NCBI RefSeq assembly: GCF_001262505.1
Contig: NZ_KQ410741.1
Location: forward strand, 1-64,000
Direction of reading: 5' to 3'
DNA: 64,000 bases
Source: Shinella sp. SUS2
GTDB taxonomy: Bacteria > Pseudomonadota > Alphaproteobacteria > Rhizobiales > Rhizobiaceae
Below, one piece after another: positions 1 to 8,209 of this stretch. Position 1 is the first letter of the stretch, and each line of letters begins with the position of its first letter. The notes below the pieces were generated by a model. It did no database searches. It worked only from the letters and a program-made list of their open reading frames with translations, and was not told the origin of the DNA. The translations under genes and the position numbers were made by a program.

Positions 1-1
1 G

Positions 2-436
2 CCTTCAGCACCGCACGATCAGCGCACAAGGTCGGCCTACATCTTCGGCGCAATCTGCCCGAAGCTCGGCAAGGCGGCGGCGCTGGTCATGCCATGGGGC
101 GACACCTCCGCCATGACCCAGCATCTGGCCGAAATCGCCCGACACGTCGATGCCGACGCGCACGCTATCCTCATCATGGATCAGGCAGGCTGGCACATGT
201 CCAACAATCTCGTCGTGCCCGAAAACATCACCATTCTGCCACTCCCGCCGAAATCGCCGGAGCTGAACCCGGTCGAAAACCTCTGGCATTTCATGCGCGA
301 CAACTGGTTATCAAACCGCGTGTTCAAATCATACGACGACATCGTCGATCATTGCTGCGATGCCTGGCGGCGGCTCGAAAGCCAGCCATGGCGCGTCATG
401 TCGATCGGACGCAGAGAATGGGCCAATGGGTTTTGA
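2..436 (+). mobile_element. IS630-family transposase, C-terminal part (5' end outside window)
   Basis: The frame is open from the window edge to TGA at 434-436 and encodes the last 144 residues of a DDE transposase of the IS630/Tc1 superfamily. Two hallmarks are visible: the second catalytic acidic residue in LIMDQAGWH and the third in the PELNPVENLWH block. The first Asp and the N-terminal HTH would lie to the left. IS630 elements insert at TA dinucleotides and duplicate them; a TATA lies at 451-454, so the element end is probably within about 20 bases of the stop codon. It sits just downstream (in the minus-strand sense) of a sugar-binding protein gene and seems to interrupt the next gene of that operon. 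Whether the transposase is intact cannot be judged from this window. Confidence 0.85.
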
Positions 437-452
437 TCAGTGAGGGACCGTA

Positions 453-516
453 TAAGCTTGCCCTTCTTGTGTGCCTTCGGCGGTGCTGCGGCCTGGGCCG
501 TCATGGAGTGGTTCAT
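453..516 (-). pseudogene. 5' remnant of a gene, probably an ABC sugar permease, cut by IS630
   Basis: On the minus strand an ATG at 516 (or 504) opens a frame beginning MNHSMTAQAAAPPKAHKKGK, after which it runs into the transposase region and ends at a stop inside it. A short, Ala/Pro/Lys-rich hydrophilic N-tail before the first membrane helix is typical of MalF/UgpA-type permeases. The position, 84 bases after the binding-protein stop, is where the first permease gene normally sits. The insertion point is inferred near the TATA at 451-454. The identity is an inference from context because no membrane segment remains. The rest of the gene should lie left of the element if this is a simple insertion. 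Confidence 0.45.
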
Positions 517-551
517 CGCGGGACTGTCCGATTTGCCGGGATTGACGACGA

Positions 552-582
552 CACCGGCAGGCCATGATCGACGCTGCCGGTG
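552..582 (-). promoter_or_regulatory. Intercistronic hairpin after the sugar-binding protein gene
   Basis: CACCGGCAG at 552-560 and CTGCCGGTG at 574-582 form a perfect 9-bp stem with a 13-nt loop. It starts 18 bases after the binding-protein stop codon and precedes the interrupted gene. Such hairpins in transporter operons commonly stabilise the upstream mRNA or partly terminate, giving more binding protein than permease. There is no U-run, so it is not a clear intrinsic terminator. Confidence 0.5.
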
Positions 583-599
583 CTGTTGAGTGTGCCGGC

Positions 600-1847
600 T
601 TAGAACTTGGCGAGCCAGGCCTTCTGTGTGTTTGCAGCGGCATCCTTGGCACTTTGGCCGCCATCGAACATCTTCTGCACCTCGACGTTCATGTTGCGCA
701 TCAGTTCCTCGGCGACCGGCAGGCCAACGAATTCGTTGGCCGGGTAGCCACTCTGGTAGATCTTGAAGGCTTCCGCGAAGATCGGATCGGAGGTCACGAA
801 ATCGGGCTTGGCATGAACGTTGCCCGGGAAGGCGTTGGCGATGGAGACAAGCCGCCCGTTGATCTCAGGGCTCATCAGGAATTCCACGAGCTTCCAGGCT
901 TCTTCCTTGTGGGCGCTGCCTTCGCTGATGCCGATGCCCCAGGATGCATAGGGCATGCCGCGCTTGCCGGTATAGCCGTCGGCGGCGGGCAGGGCGGATA
1001 TGCCGAAGTTCAGCTTCGGATTGCGCTCGCGGATCAGGTTCACATGGGCGAGCGTATCGACCATCATGCCGACGCGGCCGTTGACGAACTCCTCGACTTT
1101 GTCCTGTTCCTTCTTGGCAAAGATGCCGGGCGAAATCACACCGTCCTTGTTCAGCTGCTCGATGTATTCCAGCGTGCCGACGACAGCCTCGTTTTCGAGG
1201 TCCGGCTTGCCGTCCTTCATCATCGAGGCGCCGGACGACCAGACCCAGGACATGACGTCGTTCTGAATGCCGCTCGGCGACTGCAGCGAAAGCGGCAGAA
1301 CCCAGCCGTACTGGTTCTTCGCGGCGTCCGTCATCTTCTTGGCGGCTTCGGCGAATTCGCTACGGGTCGAGGGCATCGTTTCGACGCCCGATGCCTTGGC
1401 GATATCCAGATTGACGAAGACGGGATAGACAAAGGACGCCAGCGGGAACATGACGCTCTTGCCATCGACCTTGACGATGTCGGCGATCTGGCTCTTGTCG
1501 TAGTTGGCCTTCTCCATCAGTTCGTCCATCGATGCGATGGCGCCCTGCTTCGAGAGGCCGTTGACCCATGCCCCGTCAAGGCCGACAACATCGCTGAGCG
1601 TGCCGGAGGCCGCGCCGACGACGATCTGGTCACGGGTCGTGGCATAGGGGCCGCTGACGAGCGTCACCTTGATGCCGGGATTCTTGGCCTCGAAATCATC
1701 CATGATGCCGCGCAGCGCGCCGGCGGGCATTTCCGGTTCCCACCACTGGATGAACTCGATGGTGGTGTCGGCAAAGGCCGACGTGGCGCAGAGGGCCCAG
1801 ACCGCTGCGGCGGTCTTCAGAGTGTGGCTGAGTTTTTTGAAATCCAT
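600..1847 (-). CDS. ABC transporter sugar-binding protein (family 1 extracellular solute-binding protein)
   Basis: This is a periplasmic receptor of a MalE/UgpB-type carbohydrate importer, 415 residues as expected for the family. The start at 1847 is chosen because a GGGAGG ribosome site precedes it and because it begins a clean signal peptide: MDFKK, a hydrophobic core, then cleavage after SAFA at about residue 26. The mature chain opens with TIEFIQWWEPEMPAG, the usual first beta strand of cluster 1 binding proteins. It is transcribed away from the LacI-type regulator at 2176. The expected permeases are absent from the window and the downstream gene is cut by IS630. A MalK-type ATPase at 9466 could energise the same system. 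The sugar is not identifiable. Confidence 0.88.
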   Translation of the reverse strand: MDFKKLSHTLKTAAAVWALCATSAFADTTIEFIQWWEPEMPAGALRGIMDDFEAKNPGIKVTLVSGPYATTRDQIVVGAASGTLSDVVGLDGAWVNGLSKQGAIASMDELMEKANYDKSQIADIVKVDGKSVMFPLASFVYPVFVNLDIAKASGVETMPSTRSEFAEAAKKMTDAAKNQYGWVLPLSLQSPSGIQNDVMSWVWSSGASMMKDGKPDLENEAVVGTLEYIEQLNKDGVISPGIFAKKEQDKVEEFVNGRVGMMVDTLAHVNLIRERNPKLNFGISALPAADGYTGKRGMPYASWGIGISEGSAHKEEAWKLVEFLMSPEINGRLVSIANAFPGNVHAKPDFVTSDPIFAEAFKIYQSGYPANEFVGLPVAEELMRNMNVEVQKMFDGGQSAKDAAANTQKAWLAKF

Positions 1848-2175
1848 ATCTGCCTCCCATTGGACTTTCAGGTGAGCGATCCTCTCCCAAGATCGTGACA
1901 TGAGTAGCTGCCGGAACGATCCGACTGTCAACTGGGACGATTGCAAGTTGAATGATTTTATTGTCGAATGTCACATCAAGTATTTGATTTAAAGTAATAA
2001 CAAAAAATTTGCGCGCGTGAATTTTTTGGTGAGGTTTCTGTTGCTTGTGATGTGTTTTTTCTTTACTTTCGTAAACAAACGAAAGTTCGTCGCTGCATCC
2101 CCATTCCCAGTGCTGGCAGCCCTTTCAGCCTGCGATGTGAGATTGTAGAGTGTCGCCCCCGCGATGAGGATTGGA
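1848..2175. promoter_or_regulatory. Divergent control region between sugar-binding protein and LacI genes, with two dyads
   Basis: This 328-base AT-rich gap holds no gene. Two strong dyads are visible. At 2002-2027, 8-bp arms AAAAAATT and AATTTTTT flank a 10-base core containing CGCGCG. At 2065-2086, perfect 8-bp arms ACTTTCGT and ACGAAAGT are separated by 6 bases. The first resembles a motif at 9241-9264 in front of the ATPase operon. The second contains CTTTCG/CGAAAG, the hexamer also repeated around the DeoR gene. Both lie where they could control the binding-protein promoter, the regulator promoter, or both. Confidence 0.6.
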
Positions 2176-3210
2176 ATGGCTAAAAAGACTTACAGATCCA
2201 TGGACGACTTTGCCGCCGCCTGCGGCGTGTCGCGGCCGACATTGTCGAAATATTTTGACGATCCGACACAGGTCAAGGAGGTGACGCGCAAGCGTATCGA
2301 GGCGGCGCTGAAGAAATCGAACTTCGAGCCGAACCTCTTCGCCAGGCATCTGAACCGCAAGCGGACGAAGAACATCGGCATCCTCGTTCCGAGCATGTCC
2401 GACCCGTTCTACGTGCAGGTGGTTTCGCTGATCGAGCTGGAGCTGCGCGCCAAGGGGTTCTGGCCCGTGCAGCTTTCTTCGCATACCCGGCCCGAACTCG
2501 AGGAGGAAGCGGTCCGCACGCTCCTTTCGCTCAAGGTTGCGGGGGCGATCGTGGCCCCGCTGGGCACGGGCTCCCGGCGTTCGGCACTTGGGCGCCTCAC
2601 CGATGCGATTCCGGTCGTCTGTTTCGACAGCCCCTCGGCCTTCGATCTTCCCTTTGTGGGTAACGACAACACTCAGAGCATTGCGGCGATCGTGCAGTAT
2701 CTGTGTCGCTCCGGCGAACCGCCGATTTTCCTCGACGTGCCGCATATGATGGCCAATACCAACGAGCGGACGGACAGCTACCGCGTCACGATGCAGCGCG
2801 AAGGCCACGAACCGCTCGTGATCGCGTGCGAATCGCTCCCCTCGTGGGAGTTCGAGCGACTTGGCTACGAGCAGGTGGAGCGAATGCTGGCAAGAGGCGG
2901 CCTGCCGGGAAAGACGCTGTTGTGCGCCAACGATCGCTTCGCCTTTGGCGCCATGGCGGCCGCCTTCGCCTCGGGGCTGAAGATCGGGCGGGCGGATGGG
3001 TGCGATATCCGCATTGCCGGCCACGACGACCATCCGCTCAGTCGGTACACATGCCCTTCGCTGACGACGATGGCTCAGAACGCATCCGAAATCGCGGCCA
3101 GGGCCGTCGAGCTTCTGCTGAAAAGCATCGAGGACGAGGAGGCCGACCGCAAGGTGGCACCGTCCCGCGTGATCCTCGAGGCGACCCTCGTCATGCGCGA
3201 GTCCGCCTGA
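2176..3210 (+). CDS. LacI-family transcriptional regulator
   Basis: A 344-residue repressor-type regulator. The N-terminal HTH (about residues 5-50) reads SMDDFAAACGVSRPTLSKYF, a slightly divergent LacI recognition helix. A hinge and then a periplasmic-binding-protein-like sensor domain starting at NIGILVPSMSDPFYVQ follow. The start at 2176 is preferred over the in-frame ATG at 2164 because TGAGGA at 2165-2170 is well spaced from it. It is divergent from the sugar-binding protein gene, so it most likely senses the imported sugar or a derivative and controls the region, possibly through the dyads at 2002-2027 or 2065-2086. The effector is unknown. Confidence 0.9.
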   Translation: MAKKTYRSMDDFAAACGVSRPTLSKYFDDPTQVKEVTRKRIEAALKKSNFEPNLFARHLNRKRTKNIGILVPSMSDPFYVQVVSLIELELRAKGFWPVQLSSHTRPELEEEAVRTLLSLKVAGAIVAPLGTGSRRSALGRLTDAIPVVCFDSPSAFDLPFVGNDNTQSIAAIVQYLCRSGEPPIFLDVPHMMANTNERTDSYRVTMQREGHEPLVIACESLPSWEFERLGYEQVERMLARGGLPGKTLLCANDRFAFGAMAAAFASGLKIGRADGCDIRIAGHDDHPLSRYTCPSLTTMAQNASEIAARAVELLLKSIEDEEADRKVAPSRVILEATLVMRESA

Positions 3211-3220
3211 GGCTCCCGCT

Positions 3221-4156
3221 CTACGTCCTGACGCGAGGGTCCAGGCTGCGCCAAGCCGCGAGGATCGTGTCGAGCGCTTCACGGGCCTCGGGAATGGCAC
3301 GGCCCATCGAGAGAAAGCCGTGGATCTGTCCCGGCCAGGTGTGGCACCGGACGTCTGCTTCCGCTTCCAGGCGTTCCGCATAGGCGCGCCCTTCATCAAA
3401 GAGAACGTCGTGGCCGGCAAGGATGACGACGGCCGCTGCGGTGCCCTTCAGCGAGGATGCATGGAGCGGTGAGGCGCGCCAGTCCAGGCGGCTGGTTTCG
3501 TCCGGCAGATAGTGATCGCGAAACCAGTGCATGGCCTGCGTGGTGAGGCCGAAATCGGTTGCATAGCGGCGATAACTGCCGGAGGTTTGCTGCTGATCCG
3601 TTACGGGATAGATCAGCACCTGGCCGAGGATGGCTGGAGCTTGGCCGTCCCTGGCAAGGAGGGCGATGACCGCGGCGAGGTTGCCGCCGGCACTGTCGCC
3701 TGCGACGAGGATGCGGTTCGCATTGATGCCAAGAGCGGTAGCCTGCTCCTCCATCCAGGCGAGGGTGGCGGCGCAATCCTCGATGGCTGCCGGGAAGGGA
3801 TGCTCCGGTGCGAGCCGGTAGTCTGGAGCGACAACAACGGCGCCGGCGTCGTTGGCGAGAGTGCGGCAGATATCCTCATGGGTTTCCGGCGCGCCGATCA
3901 CCCAGCCGCCGCCATGCAGATAGAGCAGGGCGGGGGCATCGCAAGGCGCTGCGCCAAGGCCACGCCAGACCTTGATACGGATGCCCTGAATGTCGAGCTC
4001 TTCCACGCTTTCGACTGGCTCCAGCGGCCATTGTTTGCTGGCAAAACCGTCGAGATACTGTCTGCGGGCCTCTGCTGGTGTGCATTCTTCGACGGGCTTT
4101 TCCGGTTCGCCCGGCCAGGCGAGGGCCCGTTCGGCGGATGGGTCGAGCTTGGTCAT
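3221..4156 (-). CDS. Alpha/beta hydrolase of the hormone-sensitive lipase (acetyl esterase) family
   Basis: 311 residues. The HSL-family oxyanion motif HGGGWVIG (around residue 80), the nucleophile elbow GDSAGGNLA, the acid in GHDVLFDEG and the His in GQIHGF give a complete catalytic set. There is no signal peptide, so it acts in the cytoplasm. Its start overlaps the stop of the upstream Gfo/Idh gene by four bases (ATGA), implying translational coupling. In a sugar cluster it may remove acetyl or other acyl groups from the imported glycoside or open a sugar lactone made by the oxidoreductase. That role is inferred from context. Confidence 0.88.
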   Translation of the reverse strand: MTKLDPSAERALAWPGEPEKPVEECTPAEARRQYLDGFASKQWPLEPVESVEELDIQGIRIKVWRGLGAAPCDAPALLYLHGGGWVIGAPETHEDICRTLANDAGAVVVAPDYRLAPEHPFPAAIEDCAATLAWMEEQATALGINANRILVAGDSAGGNLAAVIALLARDGQAPAILGQVLIYPVTDQQQTSGSYRRYATDFGLTTQAMHWFRDHYLPDETSRLDWRASPLHASSLKGTAAAVVILAGHDVLFDEGRAYAERLEAEADVRCHTWPGQIHGFLSMGRAIPEAREALDTILAAWRSLDPRVRT

Positions 4157-5301
4157 GCGAGCAGGCTCCGCGCTTCGTCCTCGTGTAGCGCTTTCGGCTG
4201 CTCCGTCTTGTCGGCCACAATCTGTGCTGCGCCGATTTCGCCGGCCCGCAGGATCGCCTCCATGATTTCGAGGACGTGCAGCGCCAGGCTCCCGGAGGCG
4301 CGAGGCTTGCGCCCCTCAGTTATCGAACGGGCAAGATCCGCAAGGCCCAGCATGCGGTAATTGGCGCGGTCCGGCGCGGTGATCGGCCAGTTGACGGCCC
4401 CGAACAGGGCGTTGGCCGTATCCGTTTCCTCCCAGGGTGCGCCCTGTCGTGACACGGCGATCACCCCACCGAAATTGTCCGGATCGGGCAGGCGCAGCGA
4501 GCCCTGGGTGCCGTGCAGCTCGATCGGATGGTTGGAGTGGCGGAAAACATCCCAGGAGGTGCCGAAGGTGATGGTCGCACCGCAGGCAAATTCCAGCAGT
4601 GAGAGCACGCTGGTCGGTGTGCCGACCTTGAAAGTCGTGCCCTTCTTGGGGCCGTCGGCTGTGATGAGGCGCTCTTCCTGCCCGCTGGTTGCGATTGCCT
4701 GGACGCGGCGCACCGGCCCCAGTAGGTTGACCATCATGGTGAGGTAGTACGGGCCCATGTCCATGAGCGGGCCTGCGCCAGGCTGGTAGTAGAAGCTCGG
4801 ATCCGGATGCCAATGCTCCATGCCGCGCCCCATCATGAAGGCGGTGCCGGTGACGGGCTTGCCGATGATGCCTGCTTCCATCAGGCGGCGTGCATGCCGC
4901 CCGGCAGCTCCAAGGAAGGTGTCCGGTGCTGAACCGATGACAAGCCCCTGGGTATCTGCGGTATCGACCAGTCGGCGACCTTCATCGGCCGTCACGCCCA
5001 GCGGCTTTTCGGTAAAGACATGCTTGCCCGCGGAGAGTGCGCGCATTGAAATGTCGAAATGCGCTGCGGGGATGGTCAGGTTGAGGATCAGGTCGATGTC
5101 GCTGGCTTCAAGAAGCGTGTCGACGTCGGTGACGCGCAGCCCGAATTCCTCGGCACGGTGTTGGGCGGCCTGGCTGTTGAGGTCTGCGCATGCGACGATC
5201 TCGACATCGCGAAAAAGCGGGGCGTTGCGCATGTAGGTGAGCGAGATGTTGCCGCAGCCGACAACACCGATCCTGAGTTTCTTGTCGCTCTTCTGTGTCA
5301 T
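4153..5301 (-). CDS. Gfo/Idh/MocA-family NAD(P)-dependent oxidoreductase (first copy)
   Basis: 382 residues. The N-terminal Rossmann fold begins LRIGVVGCGNISLTYMRN. EKPLG, with the catalytic Lys typical of the family, lies near residue 100. The C-terminal alpha/beta domain carries a GPYYLTMMVNLLGPV segment. Members oxidise or reduce sugars and inositols at a ring hydroxyl with NAD(P). It is the first gene of a two-gene operon with the esterase at 3221 and is divergent from the IolE-like gene at 5563 across a dyad-rich region. A second paralogue is at 10698. The substrate is not known; a sugar or inositol dehydrogenase is the most that can be said. Confidence 0.9.
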   Translation of the reverse strand: MTQKSDKKLRIGVVGCGNISLTYMRNAPLFRDVEIVACADLNSQAAQHRAEEFGLRVTDVDTLLEASDIDLILNLTIPAAHFDISMRALSAGKHVFTEKPLGVTADEGRRLVDTADTQGLVIGSAPDTFLGAAGRHARRLMEAGIIGKPVTGTAFMMGRGMEHWHPDPSFYYQPGAGPLMDMGPYYLTMMVNLLGPVRRVQAIATSGQEERLITADGPKKGTTFKVGTPTSVLSLLEFACGATITFGTSWDVFRHSNHPIELHGTQGSLRLPDPDNFGGVIAVSRQGAPWEETDTANALFGAVNWPITAPDRANYRMLGLADLARSITEGRKPRASGSLALHVLEIMEAILRAGEIGAAQIVADKTEQPKALHEDEARSLLA

Positions 5302-5330
5302 CTTGTAAGCCTTATCTATCTGTCATCGTT

Positions 5331-5406
5331 GATAAAATCTTCGTCTTTCCGTGCCACATTAAGCACTTAAAGAACAAATTAAGTTGACGCACGGTAACAT
5401 TTTATC
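5331..5406. promoter_or_regulatory. Nested inverted repeats in the divergent Gfo/Idh - isomerase promoter region
   Basis: GATAAAAT (5331-5338) is repeated inverted as ATTTTATC (5399-5406). Inside, CCGTGC (5349-5354) is inverted as GCACGG (5389-5394). ATTAAG also occurs twice directly, at 5359-5364 and 5379-5384. The arms are nearly concentric and lie in the 261-base gap between divergent genes, which suggests a shared operator. The binding regulator (LacI at 2176 or DeoR at 6441) is not determined. Confidence 0.45.
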
Positions 5407-5562
5407 TTACGTAATGACAAGATGCCTGGGAGGCGTCACCAGTCGCCTTCATCGGGGATTTTCACGGTCGCTTCTGCATGCGGATTCGTGGTTGTCCGCC
5501 TGGAGCTGAGATTGCCTCCGTGTGTCGATGTGACGATCAACCGACAGCTCGGGACTTAGCCT

Positions 5563-6381
5563 ATGAAGACTGCAGAACTGCAAATCGGCTGCCAGACATT
5601 TACCTGGGAGATGCTGGGGAAAGCCTGGGCCGGCGGCCCTGACGATCTGGTTCGGGCCATTGCGGCCGGCGGCTATTCGGGGATCGAGATCACCGACACC
5701 ATGATCGGCGGCTATGCCGGCAAGCCTGATGCCTTCGCCCGCACACTCGCGGATGCCGGGCTGCGCCTCGTTTCTTTTGCCTTCGGTTCGTCCAGCGGCT
5801 TTACGCTGCCGGATGGGATCGCGTCCGACCTCGAAGCGGCGCGGCGCTGGGTGGATTTTGCAGCGCATTTCCCTGGTGCTCTCGTTTCCATGGGCTCGGC
5901 AACGGTGGTGTCCGAGGGTGCACGCGCGGATAAATTCTCGGTTGCAGCCGAGTGCTACAACCGCGCAAGCGAGATCGGCAGATCCGCAGGGGTGGCCGTC
6001 GCGGTTCATCCGTCCTCGCATCACAACACGCTGCTGTTTACCCGGGAGGACTATGATGCGCTCTTCGCGCTTCTCGATCCGCAGGTGGGTTGGGTGCCGG
6101 ATACGGGCCATATCCTGCGTGGCGGACAGGTCATGGGTGACACGCTTGCGGCGTTCCACCCGCGCATCCGCTATGTGCACCTTAAGGACGTTGATGCCGA
6201 GGGCGACTGGGCCATGCTGGGGGCGGGCGTGTGCGATGTGCCGGCGGTGATCGAAGCCGTTCGTGCCGCGCCCCTCTTCAATGGCTGGATCGTCGTCGAG
6301 GAAGAGTCCACCGTGGCGGGCGAAGACCCTGCTTCCGCAGTCCGCATCAACCGTCAGACGTTGCGCAAACTCGGATACTAG
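5563..6381 (+). CDS. TIM-barrel sugar isomerase/epimerase, IolE-like
   Basis: 272 residues of the xylose-isomerase-like TIM-barrel family (AP endonuclease 2 superfamily). The opening LQIGCQTFTWEMLG and the metal-site segments VPDTGH, YVHLKDV and VVEEES resemble inosose dehydratase IolE and related keto-sugar epimerases, which use a divalent metal held by Glu/Asp/His. It is divergent from the Gfo/Idh gene at 4153. Pairing an oxidoreductase that makes a keto group with an isomerase or dehydratase that acts on it is a recurring catabolic design. The exact reaction is unknown. Confidence 0.85.
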   Translation: MKTAELQIGCQTFTWEMLGKAWAGGPDDLVRAIAAGGYSGIEITDTMIGGYAGKPDAFARTLADAGLRLVSFAFGSSSGFTLPDGIASDLEAARRWVDFAAHFPGALVSMGSATVVSEGARADKFSVAAECYNRASEIGRSAGVAVAVHPSSHHNTLLFTREDYDALFALLDPQVGWVPDTGHILRGGQVMGDTLAAFHPRIRYVHLKDVDAEGDWAMLGAGVCDVPAVIEAVRAAPLFNGWIVVEEESTVAGEDPASAVRINRQTLRKLGY

Positions 6382-6440
6382 CCGCAGGCCCGCGCCGGGC
6401 GATGCCGCTTCGGCTGCAGGCACCCCGGCCGTGAACGCTT

Positions 6441-7202
6441 TCAGGCGTAGCGGACTTCGACGCCGAGCTTTTCCAGGCGGTGCCGGATACCGTGCGGCAT
6501 GTTGCTGTCGGTGATGATGAGATCGACGCGCGAGAGGGAGAATGCCTTCGAGGACGCACCGATGTCCCATTTGCTGGAATCGGCGACCAGAACGACGCGG
6601 CGCGCCATGCGCACAAGATTGCGTTTGGTCCGGGCGATGTCCTCGGAGACATCGACCACGTCGAAGGACGAGTCGATCGCGTGCGCGCTGACGAAGGCCT
6701 GATGCGCGACGAGGCCGCCGAGAGCCTTGTCGGAATCGGAAACGATCGTGCTGACCGTGCTCGGAAACACGCGGCCGCCGATCATGTGAACATCAAGGCC
6801 TGGGCGATACATGAGGTGCTGGGCGATGTTCATGGCGGTGGTCGCCACAACGACATTCTTTACTGGCGGCATCTGCATGGCGAGTTGGAGCAGCGTAGAG
6901 CCGCTGTCGAAGACGATCGATTGATTGTCGATGATCTGGCGCGCGGCCATCTGGGCGATGCGTCTCTTGGCGTCGAAGTTGCGCTGCATGCGCTCCTCGA
7001 AGGCAGCTGCCGGTGAATCCGCGGGCAGGGCTATGGCGCCGCCGTGGGTTTTGATGAGCAGCTTCTTCCCGTCCATAATGTCGAGGTCGGAGCGGATCGT
7101 CACTTCTGAAACATCGAACAGGTCCGCGAGCTGGCGCGTGCGAGCCTGACCAATCCGCTGAAGTTCGATCAGGATCTGCTGGCGTCTTTGTTCTGCAAGC
7201 AT
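6441..7202 (-). CDS. DeoR-family transcriptional regulator
   Basis: 253 residues from the ATG at 7202, which gives the usual family N-terminus MLAEQRRQQILIEL. A GTG at 7223 in frame would add seven residues. The HTH reads TRQLADLFDVSEVTIRSDL, followed by the family segment LLIKTHGGAIAL. The C-terminal sensor domain contains FDSGSTLLQLA and VADSSKW. DeoR repressors usually sense phosphorylated sugars. This one is divergent from the aldolase-kinase pair at 7406-9139, which it probably represses. CGAAAG hexamers in the intergenic region are its likely sites. Confidence 0.92.
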   Translation of the reverse strand: MLAEQRRQQILIELQRIGQARTRQLADLFDVSEVTIRSDLDIMDGKKLLIKTHGGAIALPADSPAAAFEERMQRNFDAKRRIAQMAARQIIDNQSIVFDSGSTLLQLAMQMPPVKNVVVATTAMNIAQHLMYRPGLDVHMIGGRVFPSTVSTIVSDSDKALGGLVAHQAFVSAHAIDSSFDVVDVSEDIARTKRNLVRMARRVVLVADSSKWDIGASSKAFSLSRVDLIITDSNMPHGIRHRLEKLGVEVRYA

Positions 7203-7227
7203 AGGGCTTCGCTGCCTACTCACCGGG

Positions 7228-7369
7228 TTTCGAATTTCGAAAGGAATTTCTCATCCTTCGCTGTAAAGCGTCGCGCACCTCGTGCCCCATTGAGGATAGC
7301 ACGGGAAGAAATCGTATGAGAAGCGTTAAATGAAAGGAATCGAAAGATTGAATGTTCTTTTTCTTTCGA
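7228..7369. promoter_or_regulatory. Candidate DeoR operators between the DeoR and aldolase genes
   Basis: TTTCGAATTTCGAAA at 7228-7242 is a perfect dyad (7-bp arms, one-base centre). TCGAAAG at 7340-7346 and CTTTCGA at 7363-7369 form a second, wider inverted pair upstream of the aldolase start at 7406. All share TCGAA or CGAAAG cores. They flank the promoters of both divergent genes, as expected for autoregulation and for control of the aldolase-kinase operon. Confidence 0.5.
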
Positions 7370-7405
7370 GTTAGGGTCAGGCCAGAAAACACGGAGGAGT
7401 TTTTC

Positions 7406-8206
7406 ATGGGTCTCGGTACCAAAATTCGACTGTCACGCCTCTTCTCGAACGCTTCGGGCAATCTTTTTGGCGGCGCGGTTGACCACTTCGTTGGCTACGG
7501 CAATGTGCGTGAAGGTGGCCTAGCAGACCTGCCAGGCGCATTGAGCCGGGTCATGGCCGGCGGGCCTGACTATGTCAGCATCCAGCCTGGTGCCGCGCGG
7601 CATCTTTGGTCCGACTATGCGGGCAAGGCGGCTCTTGTCATCCAGGCCGGCTGCTTCACGGCCGACGACCGGATCCGCCAGCTCATCGCCACCCCGGAAG
7701 ATGCTGTGCGTTACGGAGCGGATGCGCTGGCCGTTGCCATTCCCGTGCGCGGCAACACGGAAGGCGAATACATTCGCTGGTTGACCGATACGGTGAACGC
7801 TGCCGCGCGCTTTGAGATGCCGGTCATTGCCCATGTCTATCCACGCGATTTTTCCGATGGCGGCAAGATCGTTTTCACGCCGGATGAAATCGCCTACGCG
7901 GTCCGGATCGGCTACGAAACGGGCGTCGATGTGGTCAAGGTTGGCTACACCGGCGATTTCGATTCCTTCCGTGAGACCGTCGCCACCTGCCCGATCCCGA
8001 TCGTTATTGCCGGCGGCCCGAAGACGGAAACGCTGCTCGGCGCGCTGCAGCAGACTTCGGATGCCCTGCGCGCTGGCGCGCGGGGTGCGGTCGTGGGGCG
8101 CAACCTCTGGGGACACGGCGATACGACAAAGGCCGCCCGTGCCTTCAAACTGGTCATTCACGATGGCTTGGCGCCGGAAGAGGCGCTCGCTGCGGCCGGC
8201 GCGTGA
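7406..8206 (+). CDS. Class I aldolase of the DeoC/FbaB/LacD family
   Basis: 266 residues. The start at 7406 is set by GGAGGA a few bases upstream and by the lack of conservation before MGLGTKIRLSRLF. The chain fits the TIM-barrel class I aldolases (LacD, FbaB, LsrF, YihT). The Schiff-base Lys is probably the one in VDVVKVGYTGDF. The phosphate-binding C-terminal loops IVIAGGPK and GARGAVVGRNLWG are clear. It lies three bases before the PfkB kinase, so the pair most likely phosphorylates a ketose and then cleaves the phosphate ester. Products would be triose or tetrose phosphates, but chain length and stereochemistry are not known. Confidence 0.85.
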   Translation: MGLGTKIRLSRLFSNASGNLFGGAVDHFVGYGNVREGGLADLPGALSRVMAGGPDYVSIQPGAARHLWSDYAGKAALVIQAGCFTADDRIRQLIATPEDAVRYGADALAVAIPVRGNTEGEYIRWLTDTVNAAARFEMPVIAHVYPRDFSDGGKIVFTPDEIAYAVRIGYETGVDVVKVGYTGDFDSFRETVATCPIPIVIAGGPKTETLLGALQQTSDALRAGARGAVVGRNLWGHGDTTKAARAFKLVIHDGLAPEEALAAAGA

Positions 8207-8209
8207 ACC

